Origin: Mariniphaga sp. | GTDB taxonomy: Bacteria > Bacteroidota > Bacteroidia > Bacteroidales > Prolixibacteraceae | Assembly: GCA_025363795.1 (NCBI GenBank) | Contig: JANYLE010000027.1 | Coordinates: 1-10,773, forward strand | DNA: 10,773 bases | Direction: 5' to 3' | Shown here: piece after piece, positions 1-6,867 of the stretch | How positions within the stretch are numbered: position 1 is the stretch's first letter | Layout of the letters: every line of letters starts with the position of its first letter | The notes under the pieces: model-generated | Told to the model about the DNA's origin: nothing | Databases searched by the model: none | Seen by the model: only the letters and a program-made list of their open reading frames with translations | Made by a program: the position numbers and the translations under genes

Positions 1-1912
1 GTATTGTATTGGTCAACACACCGAAAATCTGGGCATGCATACTAAAATCCTTTTTTGCAGGCGTATCTGCAAGGTATCCATTTCGCTCATCCCAACAGTT
101 TTTATAAACAGCTTCTGTCAGTTTCTGTGCCTGAAGTTTATATTTTGCAGCTTCCACAGGTTGACCGAAAGATTCATACAGTTCGGCTGCTCTTTGGGTT
201 GCATAAGCAAACTGCATCGTCAGAATTGATGAATTTCCATCGATCCTGCCACCCATCGGAACGCCGCCAATCCTGTTTTCGCCAATCCATGGCCATTCTA
301 TGGCCCAGTCCACAAAATTCCAGTATTCGACTTTGCCCAGCAACCCTGTCTTTGGATCTATGCGGTTACCAAACCATGCCAAAACCTGGTCTATCCCGGG
401 TAGAAATCCTTTGATAAACTGCGGATCATCGCGAAGTGTCCAGTAGTCGTGAACCATATCTACCCAGTAAAGCGAGAAGGGTGGAATGATTTGTGTACTT
501 GCCGACGGATAGCGGCTTTGGGTCAGCCCTTCATAAATAATTGATTCCTTATAATCTAAAAGTGCGTTTCTGACAAGCCGATCGTCACCCGAAACATACA
601 GCGAAATCAGTGACTGAATTCTTGTATCACCGACGTATTGCAGTTGCTCGTAATACGGACAATCGTAATAAGTTTCGTTGGCGCACAAACGGGCCGTGTG
701 CCATCCAACATTCCATATCTTTTTCAATTCTGGGTTATCCGATTCAAAGATGCCTTGCTCCTTCAGCGGATAAGCCGTAAATTCACTTTCGAAATTATTA
801 ATTGTCAGCGGTTCATCCTTTGTTTCAATGTCAAATTGAAGGTAGCGCCATGTCCGGAACCACAGAGGCCGGAAGAGTCGGTTTTCCCCTCCATCCGGAA
901 GGAAATAATCGGAATAACCTATAATTTTCTTCCCGTCTATTTCGTTACGGTTCCCTTTTTGCCCGTTTGAATCGAACAACGATTCGGAATAAGTCATTTT
1001 TACCTGGCTCCCTTTTCCCAGAGTGGTCAGCAATTCGGGGTAAGCGGTGGTCAGGCTTCCCTGATCAAAAAGGACGGTAAGATGGGAATTGGCCGGAATC
1101 ATCCATTTTTCTTTTCCCTGTATAAAACCTGCAGGAATATCACCACCTGTTGTTCTGCGAACGACCGACAACCGTTGGCGGGTCTGTTCCATCACAGGGA
1201 TTCTACGGGGCGTCAAAACCCAGTTAATGTCGGTTCCAACACCACGCGGATGACCGATATCAATGGGTTTGGAAGCTTGCCAGTTATTATCATTAAACGT
1301 GGTTGTCTCCCAGTTCCATGGGTATTTTGCAGCGTCAACCTGGTCGCAGGGGCCAACGACCACAAACTGTCCCGAGGTTTCTTTTCCACCGGCAGAGGCC
1401 GGAGAGTAGGCTTGATTTTTAATCACTTTCCACGATGAATCGGTATTGACAAGCTCTTCTGCGGCAGAATTTCCCTGTACAATCAGCGCCGTTTTCAACG
1501 AAAACTGTGCCCAGGGTTTGAGTTCGCCAAAATTCCAGACTTCCGCAGCAAGAAGGTTATTCCCTGCTCTAAGAAAGGGAGCGATATCAATACTTTCGTA
1601 ATACCAGTGAGCCATATCGCCCCTCGCAGGACCAAAACTAACCGGTTTGCTGTTCACAAATAGACGGTAGCGGTTGTCGGCAGAAATATGAATAATGAAT
1701 TCAGCAGGAACCGTTTTCAACTCGAAGCTTTTTCTGAAATGGAAAACCCCGTAATCGAGCACCGATTCAGAAGGATGGGTGATCCAATAAGCATTCCAAT
1801 GATTGTTAATCAATTTCGGGTTGATTTTCCCGGATTCAACAGATTGGGCCGTGGTTATTGAAATTGACAGGCTTGCAAAGAGCATACATAAGGTGAAAAA
1901 TCGGTATTTCAT
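1..1912 (-). CDS. Secreted GH78-type alpha-L-rhamnosidase-like glycoside hydrolase, partial (C-terminus off the left edge)
   Basis: Reading the complement from the ATG at 1912-1910 gives 637 codons without a stop, running off the window. The N-terminus (MKYRFFTLCMLF, small residues, then TTAQ) is a typical signal peptide with cleavage after AQ, which favours this start and export to the periplasm or cell surface. Residues about 35-135 look like the beta-sandwich domain that precedes the catalytic domain in GH78 proteins (ISADNRYRLFVN, SFGPARGDMAHWYYE, AAEVWNFGE). The segment YYDCPYYEQLQYVGDTR around residues 415-431 matches the GH78 active-site segment. D417, E422 and D429 have the same +5/+7 spacing as D567, E572 (general acid) and D579 of Bacillus RhaB. 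The (alpha/alpha)6 barrel is cut before the expected general base. GH78 enzymes release alpha-L-rhamnose from glycans; the exact substrate cannot be told. No other glycan-use gene is visible, and the divergent hydrogenase genes are probably unrelated. Confidence 0.88.
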   Translation of the reverse strand, partial: MKYRFFTLCMLFASLSISITTAQSVESGKINPKLINNHWNAYWITHPSESVLDYGVFHFRKSFELKTVPAEFIIHISADNRYRLFVNSKPVSFGPARGDMAHWYYESIDIAPFLRAGNNLLAAEVWNFGELKPWAQFSLKTALIVQGNSAAEELVNTDSSWKVIKNQAYSPASAGGKETSGQFVVVGPCDQVDAAKYPWNWETTTFNDNNWQASKPIDIGHPRGVGTDINWVLTPRRIPVMEQTRQRLSVVRRTTGGDIPAGFIQGKEKWMIPANSHLTVLFDQGSLTTAYPELLTTLGKGSQVKMTYSESLFDSNGQKGNRNEIDGKKIIGYSDYFLPDGGENRLFRPLWFRTWRYLQFDIETKDEPLTINNFESEFTAYPLKEQGIFESDNPELKKIWNVGWHTARLCANETYYDCPYYEQLQYVGDTRIQSLISLYVSGDDRLVRNALLDYKESIIYEGLTQSRYPSASTQIIPPFSLYWVDMVHDYWTLRDDPQFIKGFLPGIDQVLAWFGNRIDPKTGLLGKVEYWNFVDWAIEWPWIGENRIGGVPMGGRIDGNSSILTMQFAYATQRAAELYESFGQPVEAAKYKLQAQKLTEAVYKNCWDERNGYLADTPAKKDFSMHAQIFGVLTNTI

Positions 1913-2373
1913 AGTTCTGCGTTGCTGGTTATTTTGATGGTTAAAGTAATCGAAAATAAGTGAGCCATGCAATAAATAGGACCGGACATCATCCTGGTTT
2001 TTTGTTGAAAAATTAAACGGATCAAAACTGAATTAGGAATATTCTTCCAAAGCAAAAATAATTCGGGTGCAATTCGATGAAGGCTTCCTGTTTAATCGTT
2101 TTAAGAACAAGATAAGTGGCAAATAAAAATATTTCTTTGCAAAAGTGAGTTCGGCATTTACCCTTTTTGTAACTTTACTCGTGAAAAAGTTTGTTTGAGA
2201 GAATTGTCACCCTAAAGACTTTCAATTTCAACGGTATAATAAACTATTTCTATGAATCTCGCTGATTAAAATAAACTAATTAATATGCTGATCCTGCCGC
2301 TCAGGCGGTGTTGCTAACTACAAATTCATCTTTTTCGGGGTCTGTTTTATCATTCATAAAAATTCCTTTCTGT
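1913..2373. other. Divergent intergenic region between the GH78 gene and hydC
   Basis: This 461-bp AT-rich stretch separates the minus-strand glycosidase from the plus-strand hydrogenase cluster and must hold both promoters. I see no RNA gene or convincing coding frame. A TAACTTTA element at 2170-2177 resembles the Bacteroidota -7 motif TAnnTTTG with one mismatch, but no TTTG sits at the right distance upstream, so it is only a candidate for the hydrogenase promoter. A frame open from a GTG at 2308 is continuous with hydC but looks non-conserved, so I treat it as leader. Confidence 0.5.
2295..2310 (+). other. Small GC-rich hairpin in the hydC leader
   Basis: CCGC (2297-2300) and GCGG (2305-2308) pair around a TCAG loop, extended by two G-U pairs. 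It is an isolated GC-rich patch in an AT-rich leader, 64 nt before the hydC start. An alternative pairing, CCTG (2293-2296) with CAGG (2302-2305), excludes the first. No U-tract follows, so it is not a classical terminator. It could be a leader structure or a fragment of a dispersed repeat, or have no function. Confidence 0.3.
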
Positions 2374-2841
2374 ATGAATCCTGTTACCGATCTGATCAAA
2401 AATCTGGCTGATGAATATGGCCGGGAAAGACAGCACCTGCTTCCGATTCTCCAGGGAGTCGTTGAACAGGAAAAATACCTGTCGGAATTTTCAATGGTCG
2501 AAATTGCCCGCGAGCTTGACTTGCCTGCCTCGGAGGTTTACGGCACTGCTACTTTTTATTCTTTTCTCGAATATAAAAAGATGGGCAGGTACATTATCCG
2601 TATTTGCAAAACCATCACCTGTTCGATGAAAGGGAAAAATCAGGTGCTGCTGGCTATCGAAGATATGCTGAAGATCAGTCTTGGCGAAACCACCCCCGAT
2701 GGTAATTTCTCCCTGCTCCAAACCAATTGCCTGGGTTTTTGCCATAAAGCACCCGCAATGCTGATCAACAACGAAGTTTATACCGAATTGACTCCCGAAA
2801 AAGTCCGTGATATTTTGAGCAGTTATATGAAAAAACAATAG
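2374..2841 (+). CDS. hydC: HydC/NuoE-like thioredoxin-fold [2Fe-2S] subunit of an [FeFe] hydrogenase complex
   Basis: A 155-aa protein of the NuoE (complex I 24-kDa) family. The N-terminal helical part (residues 1-70) contains the family segment YGTATFYSFLEY (56-67). The thioredoxin-like part carries the four cluster ligands C78, C83 (CKTITC) and C119, C123 (CLGFC), followed by the usual HKAPAM. It relays electrons between the flavin subunit HydB and the Fe-S chain of HydA, and sits in the cytoplasm. I chose the ATG at 2374 because family similarity begins there; the frame extends upstream to a GTG at 2308, but those 22 residues (rich in S, F, T) look unrelated. No Shine-Dalgarno is evident. 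HydB begins 13 bp after the stop, so the two are surely co-transcribed. The first cysteine pair (CKTITC) is closer to complex I NuoE style than to the CxGTAC form in the second copy at 6033. Confidence 0.9.
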   Translation: MNPVTDLIKNLADEYGRERQHLLPILQGVVEQEKYLSEFSMVEIARELDLPASEVYGTATFYSFLEYKKMGRYIIRICKTITCSMKGKNQVLLAIEDMLKISLGETTPDGNFSLLQTNCLGFCHKAPAMLINNEVYTELTPEKVRDILSSYMKKQ

Positions 2842-2849
2842 AAAGGAGG
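2842..2849 (+). promoter_or_regulatory. Strong Shine-Dalgarno (AAAGGAGG) for hydB
   Basis: AAAGGAGG lies directly after the hydC stop and 5 nt before the hydB ATG at 2855. It fixes that start. So strong an anti-16S match is uncommon in Bacteroidota, and in this window only this gene and the second hydC have one. Confidence 0.75.
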
Positions 2850-2854
2850 CAGCG

Positions 2855-4039
2855 ATGACCACTAATTATCTGTTGAAACGGGTTGATTTCATTTTCAAAA
2901 ACGAAAACGACTGGGAAGTAATTCTCAGTAAAAGCATTAACAGGGCTCCCCAGGAATTGATTAACGAACTGATCAGTTCTGAACTGAAGGGGAGGGGCGG
3001 AGCCGGATTTCCTACAGGTTTAAAATGGAAACTCTCGGCCGAAGCCGTGAATGCCATCAAATATGTGATTTGTAATGCGGATGAAGGTGAGCCCGGAACA
3101 TTTAAGGATCGCGAAATCTTGTCGCGGGTTCCATTTAAAGTTTTAACAGCCATGGCAGTTTGTGGCCATGTAATCGGAGCGAAGGAGGGATATATCTACC
3201 TGCGCGGTGAATATCATTTCTTACGTCCCGAGCTGAACAAAGCCATTGTCGAGTTCGAATATTACTGCAAAGAGATAAAGTTTGATTTCTCGATTAAGAT
3301 TTTTATGGGAAGCGGGGCGTATATCTGTGGCGAAGAGACCGCTCTCTTTGAATCGATGGAAGGAAAGCGGGGTGAGCCACGCAATAAACCTCCGTTCCCG
3401 TCAACCTCGGGTTATATGGGCAAGCCAACGGTGATCAATAATGTAGAGACGCTCGCGCATACATTTACCATTTTTAAATATGGAGCTAAAAGGTTTTACG
3501 ATTTGGGCGTTCAGTATTCGCGCGGATCGAAACTGTTTTCGGTTTCGGGCGATACCCCCAAACCGGGAATTTACGAACTTGAGCTGGGGATGAGCCTCGA
3601 AGATTTCGTGGAGGAATTTGGTGATGGCGATACCAAAGCTGTCCAGGTTGGCGGTGCTTCGGGATTTCTTGTTCCGCGAAAGCGGTTTCACGAAACGGCC
3701 ATCGGGTTTCAGGGAAAACTTACAGGCATTTCGTTACCGACCGGAGGATCGATGATGTTGTTCAATAGTTCGCGGTCGATGTTTAATGTTCTTGATAATT
3801 ACCTCGAATTTTTTCGCGAAGAGTCGTGCGGGCAATGCACTCCTTGTCGCGTCGGGTGCCAGCAATTGTTGAAAGGGATCAAAGCTGTCAAGCGGGGCGA
3901 AAAAAATGCGCAGTATTTGGATAAATTGCTTCGGTTGACCGAAACCATGCAATATACTGCCAAGTGTGGCCTCGGACAATCGGTGGCCAATTCATTTTCG
4001 TCGATTGTCGAAAATTTCAGGGAAGAGATGATTTACTAA
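2855..4039 (+). CDS. hydB: Short HydB/NuoF-like NADH- and FMN-binding [4Fe-4S] subunit
   Basis: A 394-aa NuoF-family protein, the NAD(H)-reacting subunit of the complex. The glycine-rich nucleotide and flavin motifs are GRGGAGFPTG (46-55), CNADEGEPGTF (73-83) and CGEETALFESMEGKRGEP (158-175). The single [4Fe-4S] cluster has C325, C328 and C331 (ESCGQCTPCRVG) plus C371 (CGLGQ). The protein begins almost at the NuoF core and stops soon after the cluster. It therefore lacks the N-terminal thioredoxin-like [2Fe-2S] domain and the C-terminal 2[4Fe-4S] domain of bifurcating HydB (roughly 600 aa). The Cys and His residues that look like a zinc site in the second HydB are also absent: the cysteine of the DEDTC motif is replaced by serine in NSSRSMFN. 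This suggests a NADH-linked, possibly non-bifurcating enzyme. It lies 13 bp after hydC and 20 bp before hydA. Confidence 0.92.
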   Translation: MTTNYLLKRVDFIFKNENDWEVILSKSINRAPQELINELISSELKGRGGAGFPTGLKWKLSAEAVNAIKYVICNADEGEPGTFKDREILSRVPFKVLTAMAVCGHVIGAKEGYIYLRGEYHFLRPELNKAIVEFEYYCKEIKFDFSIKIFMGSGAYICGEETALFESMEGKRGEPRNKPPFPSTSGYMGKPTVINNVETLAHTFTIFKYGAKRFYDLGVQYSRGSKLFSVSGDTPKPGIYELELGMSLEDFVEEFGDGDTKAVQVGGASGFLVPRKRFHETAIGFQGKLTGISLPTGGSMMLFNSSRSMFNVLDNYLEFFREESCGQCTPCRVGCQQLLKGIKAVKRGEKNAQYLDKLLRLTETMQYTAKCGLGQSVANSFSSIVENFREEMIY

Positions 4040-4059
4040 CGGTGCAAAATCGATGAGTC

Positions 4060-5850
4060 ATGGCTAAGAAAATCAAAATAAGCATCAACGGTGTTTCAGT
4101 CGAAATCGATCAGGATACAACAATTCTGGATGCTGCACGACAGACAGGGGTTATTATTCCAACTTTGTGTTACCACAAAGACTTGTGTGTGGCAGGCAAT
4201 TGCCGCGTTTGCATCGTCGAAATAATGGGACAAAAACGGTTAACTGCAGCCTGCGCCACCCCTTGCGAAGAGGGAATGGATATTCTGACGAACTCGTTGA
4301 AAGTTAGGAATTCCAGGAAACATATCATCGAACTGTTGTTGTCCGAACACAATGCAGATTGCACCCGTTGCTACAAAAACGGGAATTGCGAATTACAGAA
4401 ACTGGCATCGGAATATAAAATCATGACGCAGGATTTCATCCGGCTTGTCCCGTTTAAGAACTATACGATTGATCAGTTTTCCCCGTCCATCATTAAGGAC
4501 GACAGCAAATGCATCCGTTGCCAGCGGTGTGTTAGAACCTGTGCCGAATTGCAAGGGGTCAACGCATTAACCGTGGCCCATAAAGGCGATCAGATGAAGA
4601 TTACCACATTCTTCGAAAAGGCCATGAACGATGTGGTCTGCACCAATTGTGGTCAATGCATCAATCATTGTCCTACAGGCGCACTGGTAGAAAAGAATTA
4701 CATTGAGGAAGTTTGGGACGCAATAGCCGATAAAACCAAACATGTCATTGTGCAGACAGCTCCGGCTGTAAGAGTTGGATTGGGAGAGGAGCTTGGTTTT
4801 GGTCCGGGCGTCCGTGTGACCGGTAAAATGGTGGCAGCTTTAAAACGTTTGGGTTTTGATGCTGTGATGGATACCGATTTCACAGCCGATCTGACCATTA
4901 TGGAAGAAGGAACTGAACTGTTGACCCGTTTGAAAAGGAAAATGGTTGACCACGATCCGGATGTGAAATTTCCTATGGCAACTTCCTGTTCTCCGGGTTG
5001 GATCAAATACATCGAACATATGTACCCTGATTACCTCGACCATTTATCAACCTGCAAATCACCGCAGCAAATGTTCGGTGCACTGGCTAAAACTTATTAT
5101 GCCAAAGCCCGCAACCTCGATCCTGAAACAATAGTGTCCGTTTCGATCATGCCATGTACAGCTAAAAAGTTTGAAGCCAATCGTCCCGAAATGCACGATA
5201 GTGGCTATCGCGATGTTGACTACGTATTGACTACTCGTGAGTTGGCTATAATGATCAAACAGGCGGGTATAGATTTCATGCGGTTAGACGACGTTCATTA
5301 CGACCGTTTAATGGGCGAATCGACCGGAGCTGGCGTTATTTTTGGAGCAACCGGAGGTGTAATGGAAGCCGCTTTGCGAACAGCTTACGAACTTGTAACA
5401 GGACGCGATGTGCCGTTTGATAATTTGAATATTACACCCGTACGTGGTATGGAAGGGGTAAAAGAAGCCACTGTTAAAATTGAAAATCCATTAAAAGAAT
5501 GGGCATTTTTAGAGGGAGTCGAACTAAAATGCGCTGTGGCTCATGGTTTGGTGAATGCCCATAAAGTGATGGAGTCGATCAGATCGGGGGAATCAAATTA
5601 TCAATTTATTGAGTTTATGGCTTGCCCCGGAGGATGTTTGGGTGGCGGAGGTCAACCAATCCCGACCAATCCCGAAATCCGTCGGAAAAGGGCAGAAGCC
5701 ATCTATGCAGAAGATGAGGGAATGCCGTTGCGCAAATCCCACCAGAATCCTGAAATTATCAAGATTTACAAAGATTTTCTGGATCATCCGCTCAGCGAAA
5801 AGTCCCATCATCTCTTACATACCCACTATTCTCCCAGAGACAGATTCTGA
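4060..5850 (+). CDS. hydA: [FeFe] hydrogenase catalytic subunit HydA, M3 (clostridial-type) architecture
   Basis: A 596-aa enzyme interconverting H+ and H2. Its electron-input chain is complete: plant-type [2Fe-2S] (C37, C48, C51, C65), His-ligated [4Fe-4S] (H97, C101, C104, C110), and a two-[4Fe-4S] ferredoxin domain (C151, C154, C157, C161 and C194, C197, C200, C204). The H-cluster domain starts near residue 230. L1 is TSCSPGW (308-314), L2 MPCTAKKFE (364-372) and L3 EFMACPGGCLGGGGQP (518-533). The proton-relay residues known from Clostridium CpI (Cys299, Glu279, Glu282, Ser319) match C310, E283, E286 and S330. One oddity is S311, where most enzymes have a second cysteine. The C-terminus carries the small-subunit-like tail (SHQNPEI, LLHTHY). 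There is no export signal, so it is cytoplasmic. The start is the ATG at 4060, without a clear Shine-Dalgarno. It partners the preceding hydC and hydB, and needs HydEFG maturases encoded elsewhere. Confidence 0.95.
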   Translation: MAKKIKISINGVSVEIDQDTTILDAARQTGVIIPTLCYHKDLCVAGNCRVCIVEIMGQKRLTAACATPCEEGMDILTNSLKVRNSRKHIIELLLSEHNADCTRCYKNGNCELQKLASEYKIMTQDFIRLVPFKNYTIDQFSPSIIKDDSKCIRCQRCVRTCAELQGVNALTVAHKGDQMKITTFFEKAMNDVVCTNCGQCINHCPTGALVEKNYIEEVWDAIADKTKHVIVQTAPAVRVGLGEELGFGPGVRVTGKMVAALKRLGFDAVMDTDFTADLTIMEEGTELLTRLKRKMVDHDPDVKFPMATSCSPGWIKYIEHMYPDYLDHLSTCKSPQQMFGALAKTYYAKARNLDPETIVSVSIMPCTAKKFEANRPEMHDSGYRDVDYVLTTRELAIMIKQAGIDFMRLDDVHYDRLMGESTGAGVIFGATGGVMEAALRTAYELVTGRDVPFDNLNITPVRGMEGVKEATVKIENPLKEWAFLEGVELKCAVAHGLVNAHKVMESIRSGESNYQFIEFMACPGGCLGGGGQPIPTNPEIRRKRAEAIYAEDEGMPLRKSHQNPEIIKIYKDFLDHPLSEKSHHLLHTHYSPRDRF

Positions 5851-5891
5851 GAAAATTAGTAAAGTCATTGTTTTATATTAAAAAAAATACA

Positions 5892-5907
5892 GCAGATAAT
5901 TATCAGC
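5892..5907. promoter_or_regulatory. Near-perfect 16-bp palindrome, possible operator
   Basis: GCAGATAATTATCAGC is self-complementary except at one pair. It lies 42 nt after the hydA stop and immediately upstream of the putative -33 region of the second cluster's promoter, a plausible place for a dimeric regulator. It is followed by TTTTTATT, so it could also act as a weak terminator for the first cluster. It resembles no operator I can name with confidence. Confidence 0.35.
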
Positions 5908-5936
5908 TTTTTATTGAAATATATTTTTTACATTTG
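5908..5936 (+). promoter_or_regulatory. Putative Bacteroidota-type promoter for the second hydrogenase cluster
   Basis: TACATTTG (5929-5936) is an exact match to the Bacteroidota -7 consensus TAnnTTTG. TTTT at 5908-5911, 17 nt upstream, could serve as an imperfect -33 (TTTG) element. Transcription would begin near 5941-5945, giving a leader of about 90 nt before the ATG at 6033. This suggests the second cluster can be expressed separately from the first. Confidence 0.5.
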
Positions 5937-6017
5937 AATCGCATACCATACTGACAAAGAATACAAAGCATTCCAGCAGACCATTGATCTCATTAATATA
6001 TTCTGATAACCTAATTA

Positions 6018-6025
6018 AAAGGAGG
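6018..6025 (+). promoter_or_regulatory. Strong Shine-Dalgarno (AAAGGAGG) for the second hydC
   Basis: AAAGGAGG ends 7 nt before the ATG at 6033 and decides that start. It is the same octamer found before the first hydB. Confidence 0.75.
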
Positions 6026-6032
6026 CCAGATA

Positions 6033-6533
6033 ATGATTACCAAAGATGAAGTGTGCAAGGTTCATGCTATGACCGAAGAGGAAAAATATGCTCTTCTTAA
6101 AAATGTCATCAACGATTATGACCGGAAAGAGAGTAACCTGATCCAGATTTTGCATATGGCGCAGGCCATATTCGGTTACCTTCCTGTTGAAGTTCAGCAT
6201 TATATTGCTGATCAGATGGAGTTGTCGGTTTCGAAAGTTAACAGTGTCCTGACCTTTTATTCCTTTTTTTCGACTCAGCCAAAGGGGAAATATACGGTTT
6301 CGATATGCCTCGGAACTGCCTGTTACGTGCGTGGAGGCAGGGAAGTTCTGAACAAACTAAAGGATGTGTTAGGCATCGATGTCGGGGTAACCACCGACGA
6401 TAAAATGTTTTCCCTATCTGTTATGCGTTGTATAGGAGCCTGCGGCCTTGCACCGGCAATGACCGTTAACAGTAAGGTTTATAAACAGGTGAATCCCAAT
6501 AAAATTCATCGGATTCTGGGAATGCTGAAATAA
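6033..6533 (+). CDS. hydC: Second HydC/NuoE-like [2Fe-2S] subunit
   Basis: A 166-aa NuoE-family protein, paralogous to the product at 2374. Residues 15-80 form the helical N-terminal part (LIQILHMAQAIFGYLP at 36-51, LTFYSFF at 73-79). The [2Fe-2S] ligands are C92 and C97 in CLGTACYVRGG, and C133 and C137 in RCIGACGLAPAM. The CxGTAC...VRGG form is the one usual in HydC of bifurcating [FeFe] hydrogenases and in NADP-reducing hydrogenases such as HndA. Its job is to carry electrons between the flavin module of the large protein at 6868 and other Fe-S centres of the complex. A strong ribosome-binding site and a probable promoter precede it. A 334-bp gap separates it from its HydB partner, which is unusual because these subunits are normally encoded close together. 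Confidence 0.92.
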   Translation: MITKDEVCKVHAMTEEEKYALLKNVINDYDRKESNLIQILHMAQAIFGYLPVEVQHYIADQMELSVSKVNSVLTFYSFFSTQPKGKYTVSICLGTACYVRGGREVLNKLKDVLGIDVGVTTDDKMFSLSVMRCIGACGLAPAMTVNSKVYKQVNPNKIHRILGMLK

Positions 6534-6867
6534 GGCTTTTGGAAGAGAAATGCCTCAATTTCTAAACCTCGGATCCCGTAAAAGCTAACTTGCTTTAACC
6601 AAATTTCATCACCATTTTCCTATCCGAAATTGCATCGATATCATAGTTGAAAATACCTATAATGATATGAAACAAGCCATGAGGAATATCTCACACAGAA
6701 GTATGATTATCGTTGGCGAATTCCATCATGCAATTTAAAAACAAATTCTAAACAGATGAAATGAGCATGATTCCATTATCACAAATCGAAATGATAACAA
6801 ACTTCATGCGAATAGAAGATCAACGAAGTTAATTCCATACGACTCTTAAAAAACAAATTATATACGT
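6534..6867. other. 334-bp AT-rich gap inside the second cluster
   Basis: No gene is supported here. The longest plus-strand frame from an ATG that I noticed is about 23 codons (6667-6738) and resembles nothing I know. ATTCCAT occurs three times (6720-6726, 6770-6776, 6832-6838), and AAACAAATT occurs near 6738 and 6852. No good TAnnTTTG promoter and no hairpin plus T-tract was found. The gap may hold a promoter, a processing site or the remains of a lost gene; many hydrogenase operons have extra small genes, such as ATPase-domain proteins, between hydC and hydB. Confidence 0.45.

Noticed and set aside
2053..2060. TATTTTTG on the minus strand as a -7 element for the GH78 gene
   Set aside because: It matches TAnnTTTG, but no TTTG lies at the proper distance upstream and the region is rich in A/T runs, so a chance match is likely.
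2181..2210. GTGA...TCAC inverted repeat as a Crp/Fnr or Rex-like operator
   Set aside because: The half-sites are only four bases with a spacer of about 22 nt and match neither known operator pattern.
2308..2373. N-terminal extension of the first HydC from a GTG at 2308
   Set aside because: The 22 extra residues are low-complexity, unlike any NuoE N-terminus, and overlap the leader hairpin; the ATG at 2374 starts where family similarity begins.
6533..6560. AGGC/GCCT inverted repeat after the second hydC as a terminator
   Set aside because: The stem is only four pairs with a long loop and no T-tract.
6667..6738. Short frame starting MKQAMRNISHRS in the 334-bp gap
   Set aside because: Only about 23 codons, no ribosome-binding site and no recognisable motif; probably chance.
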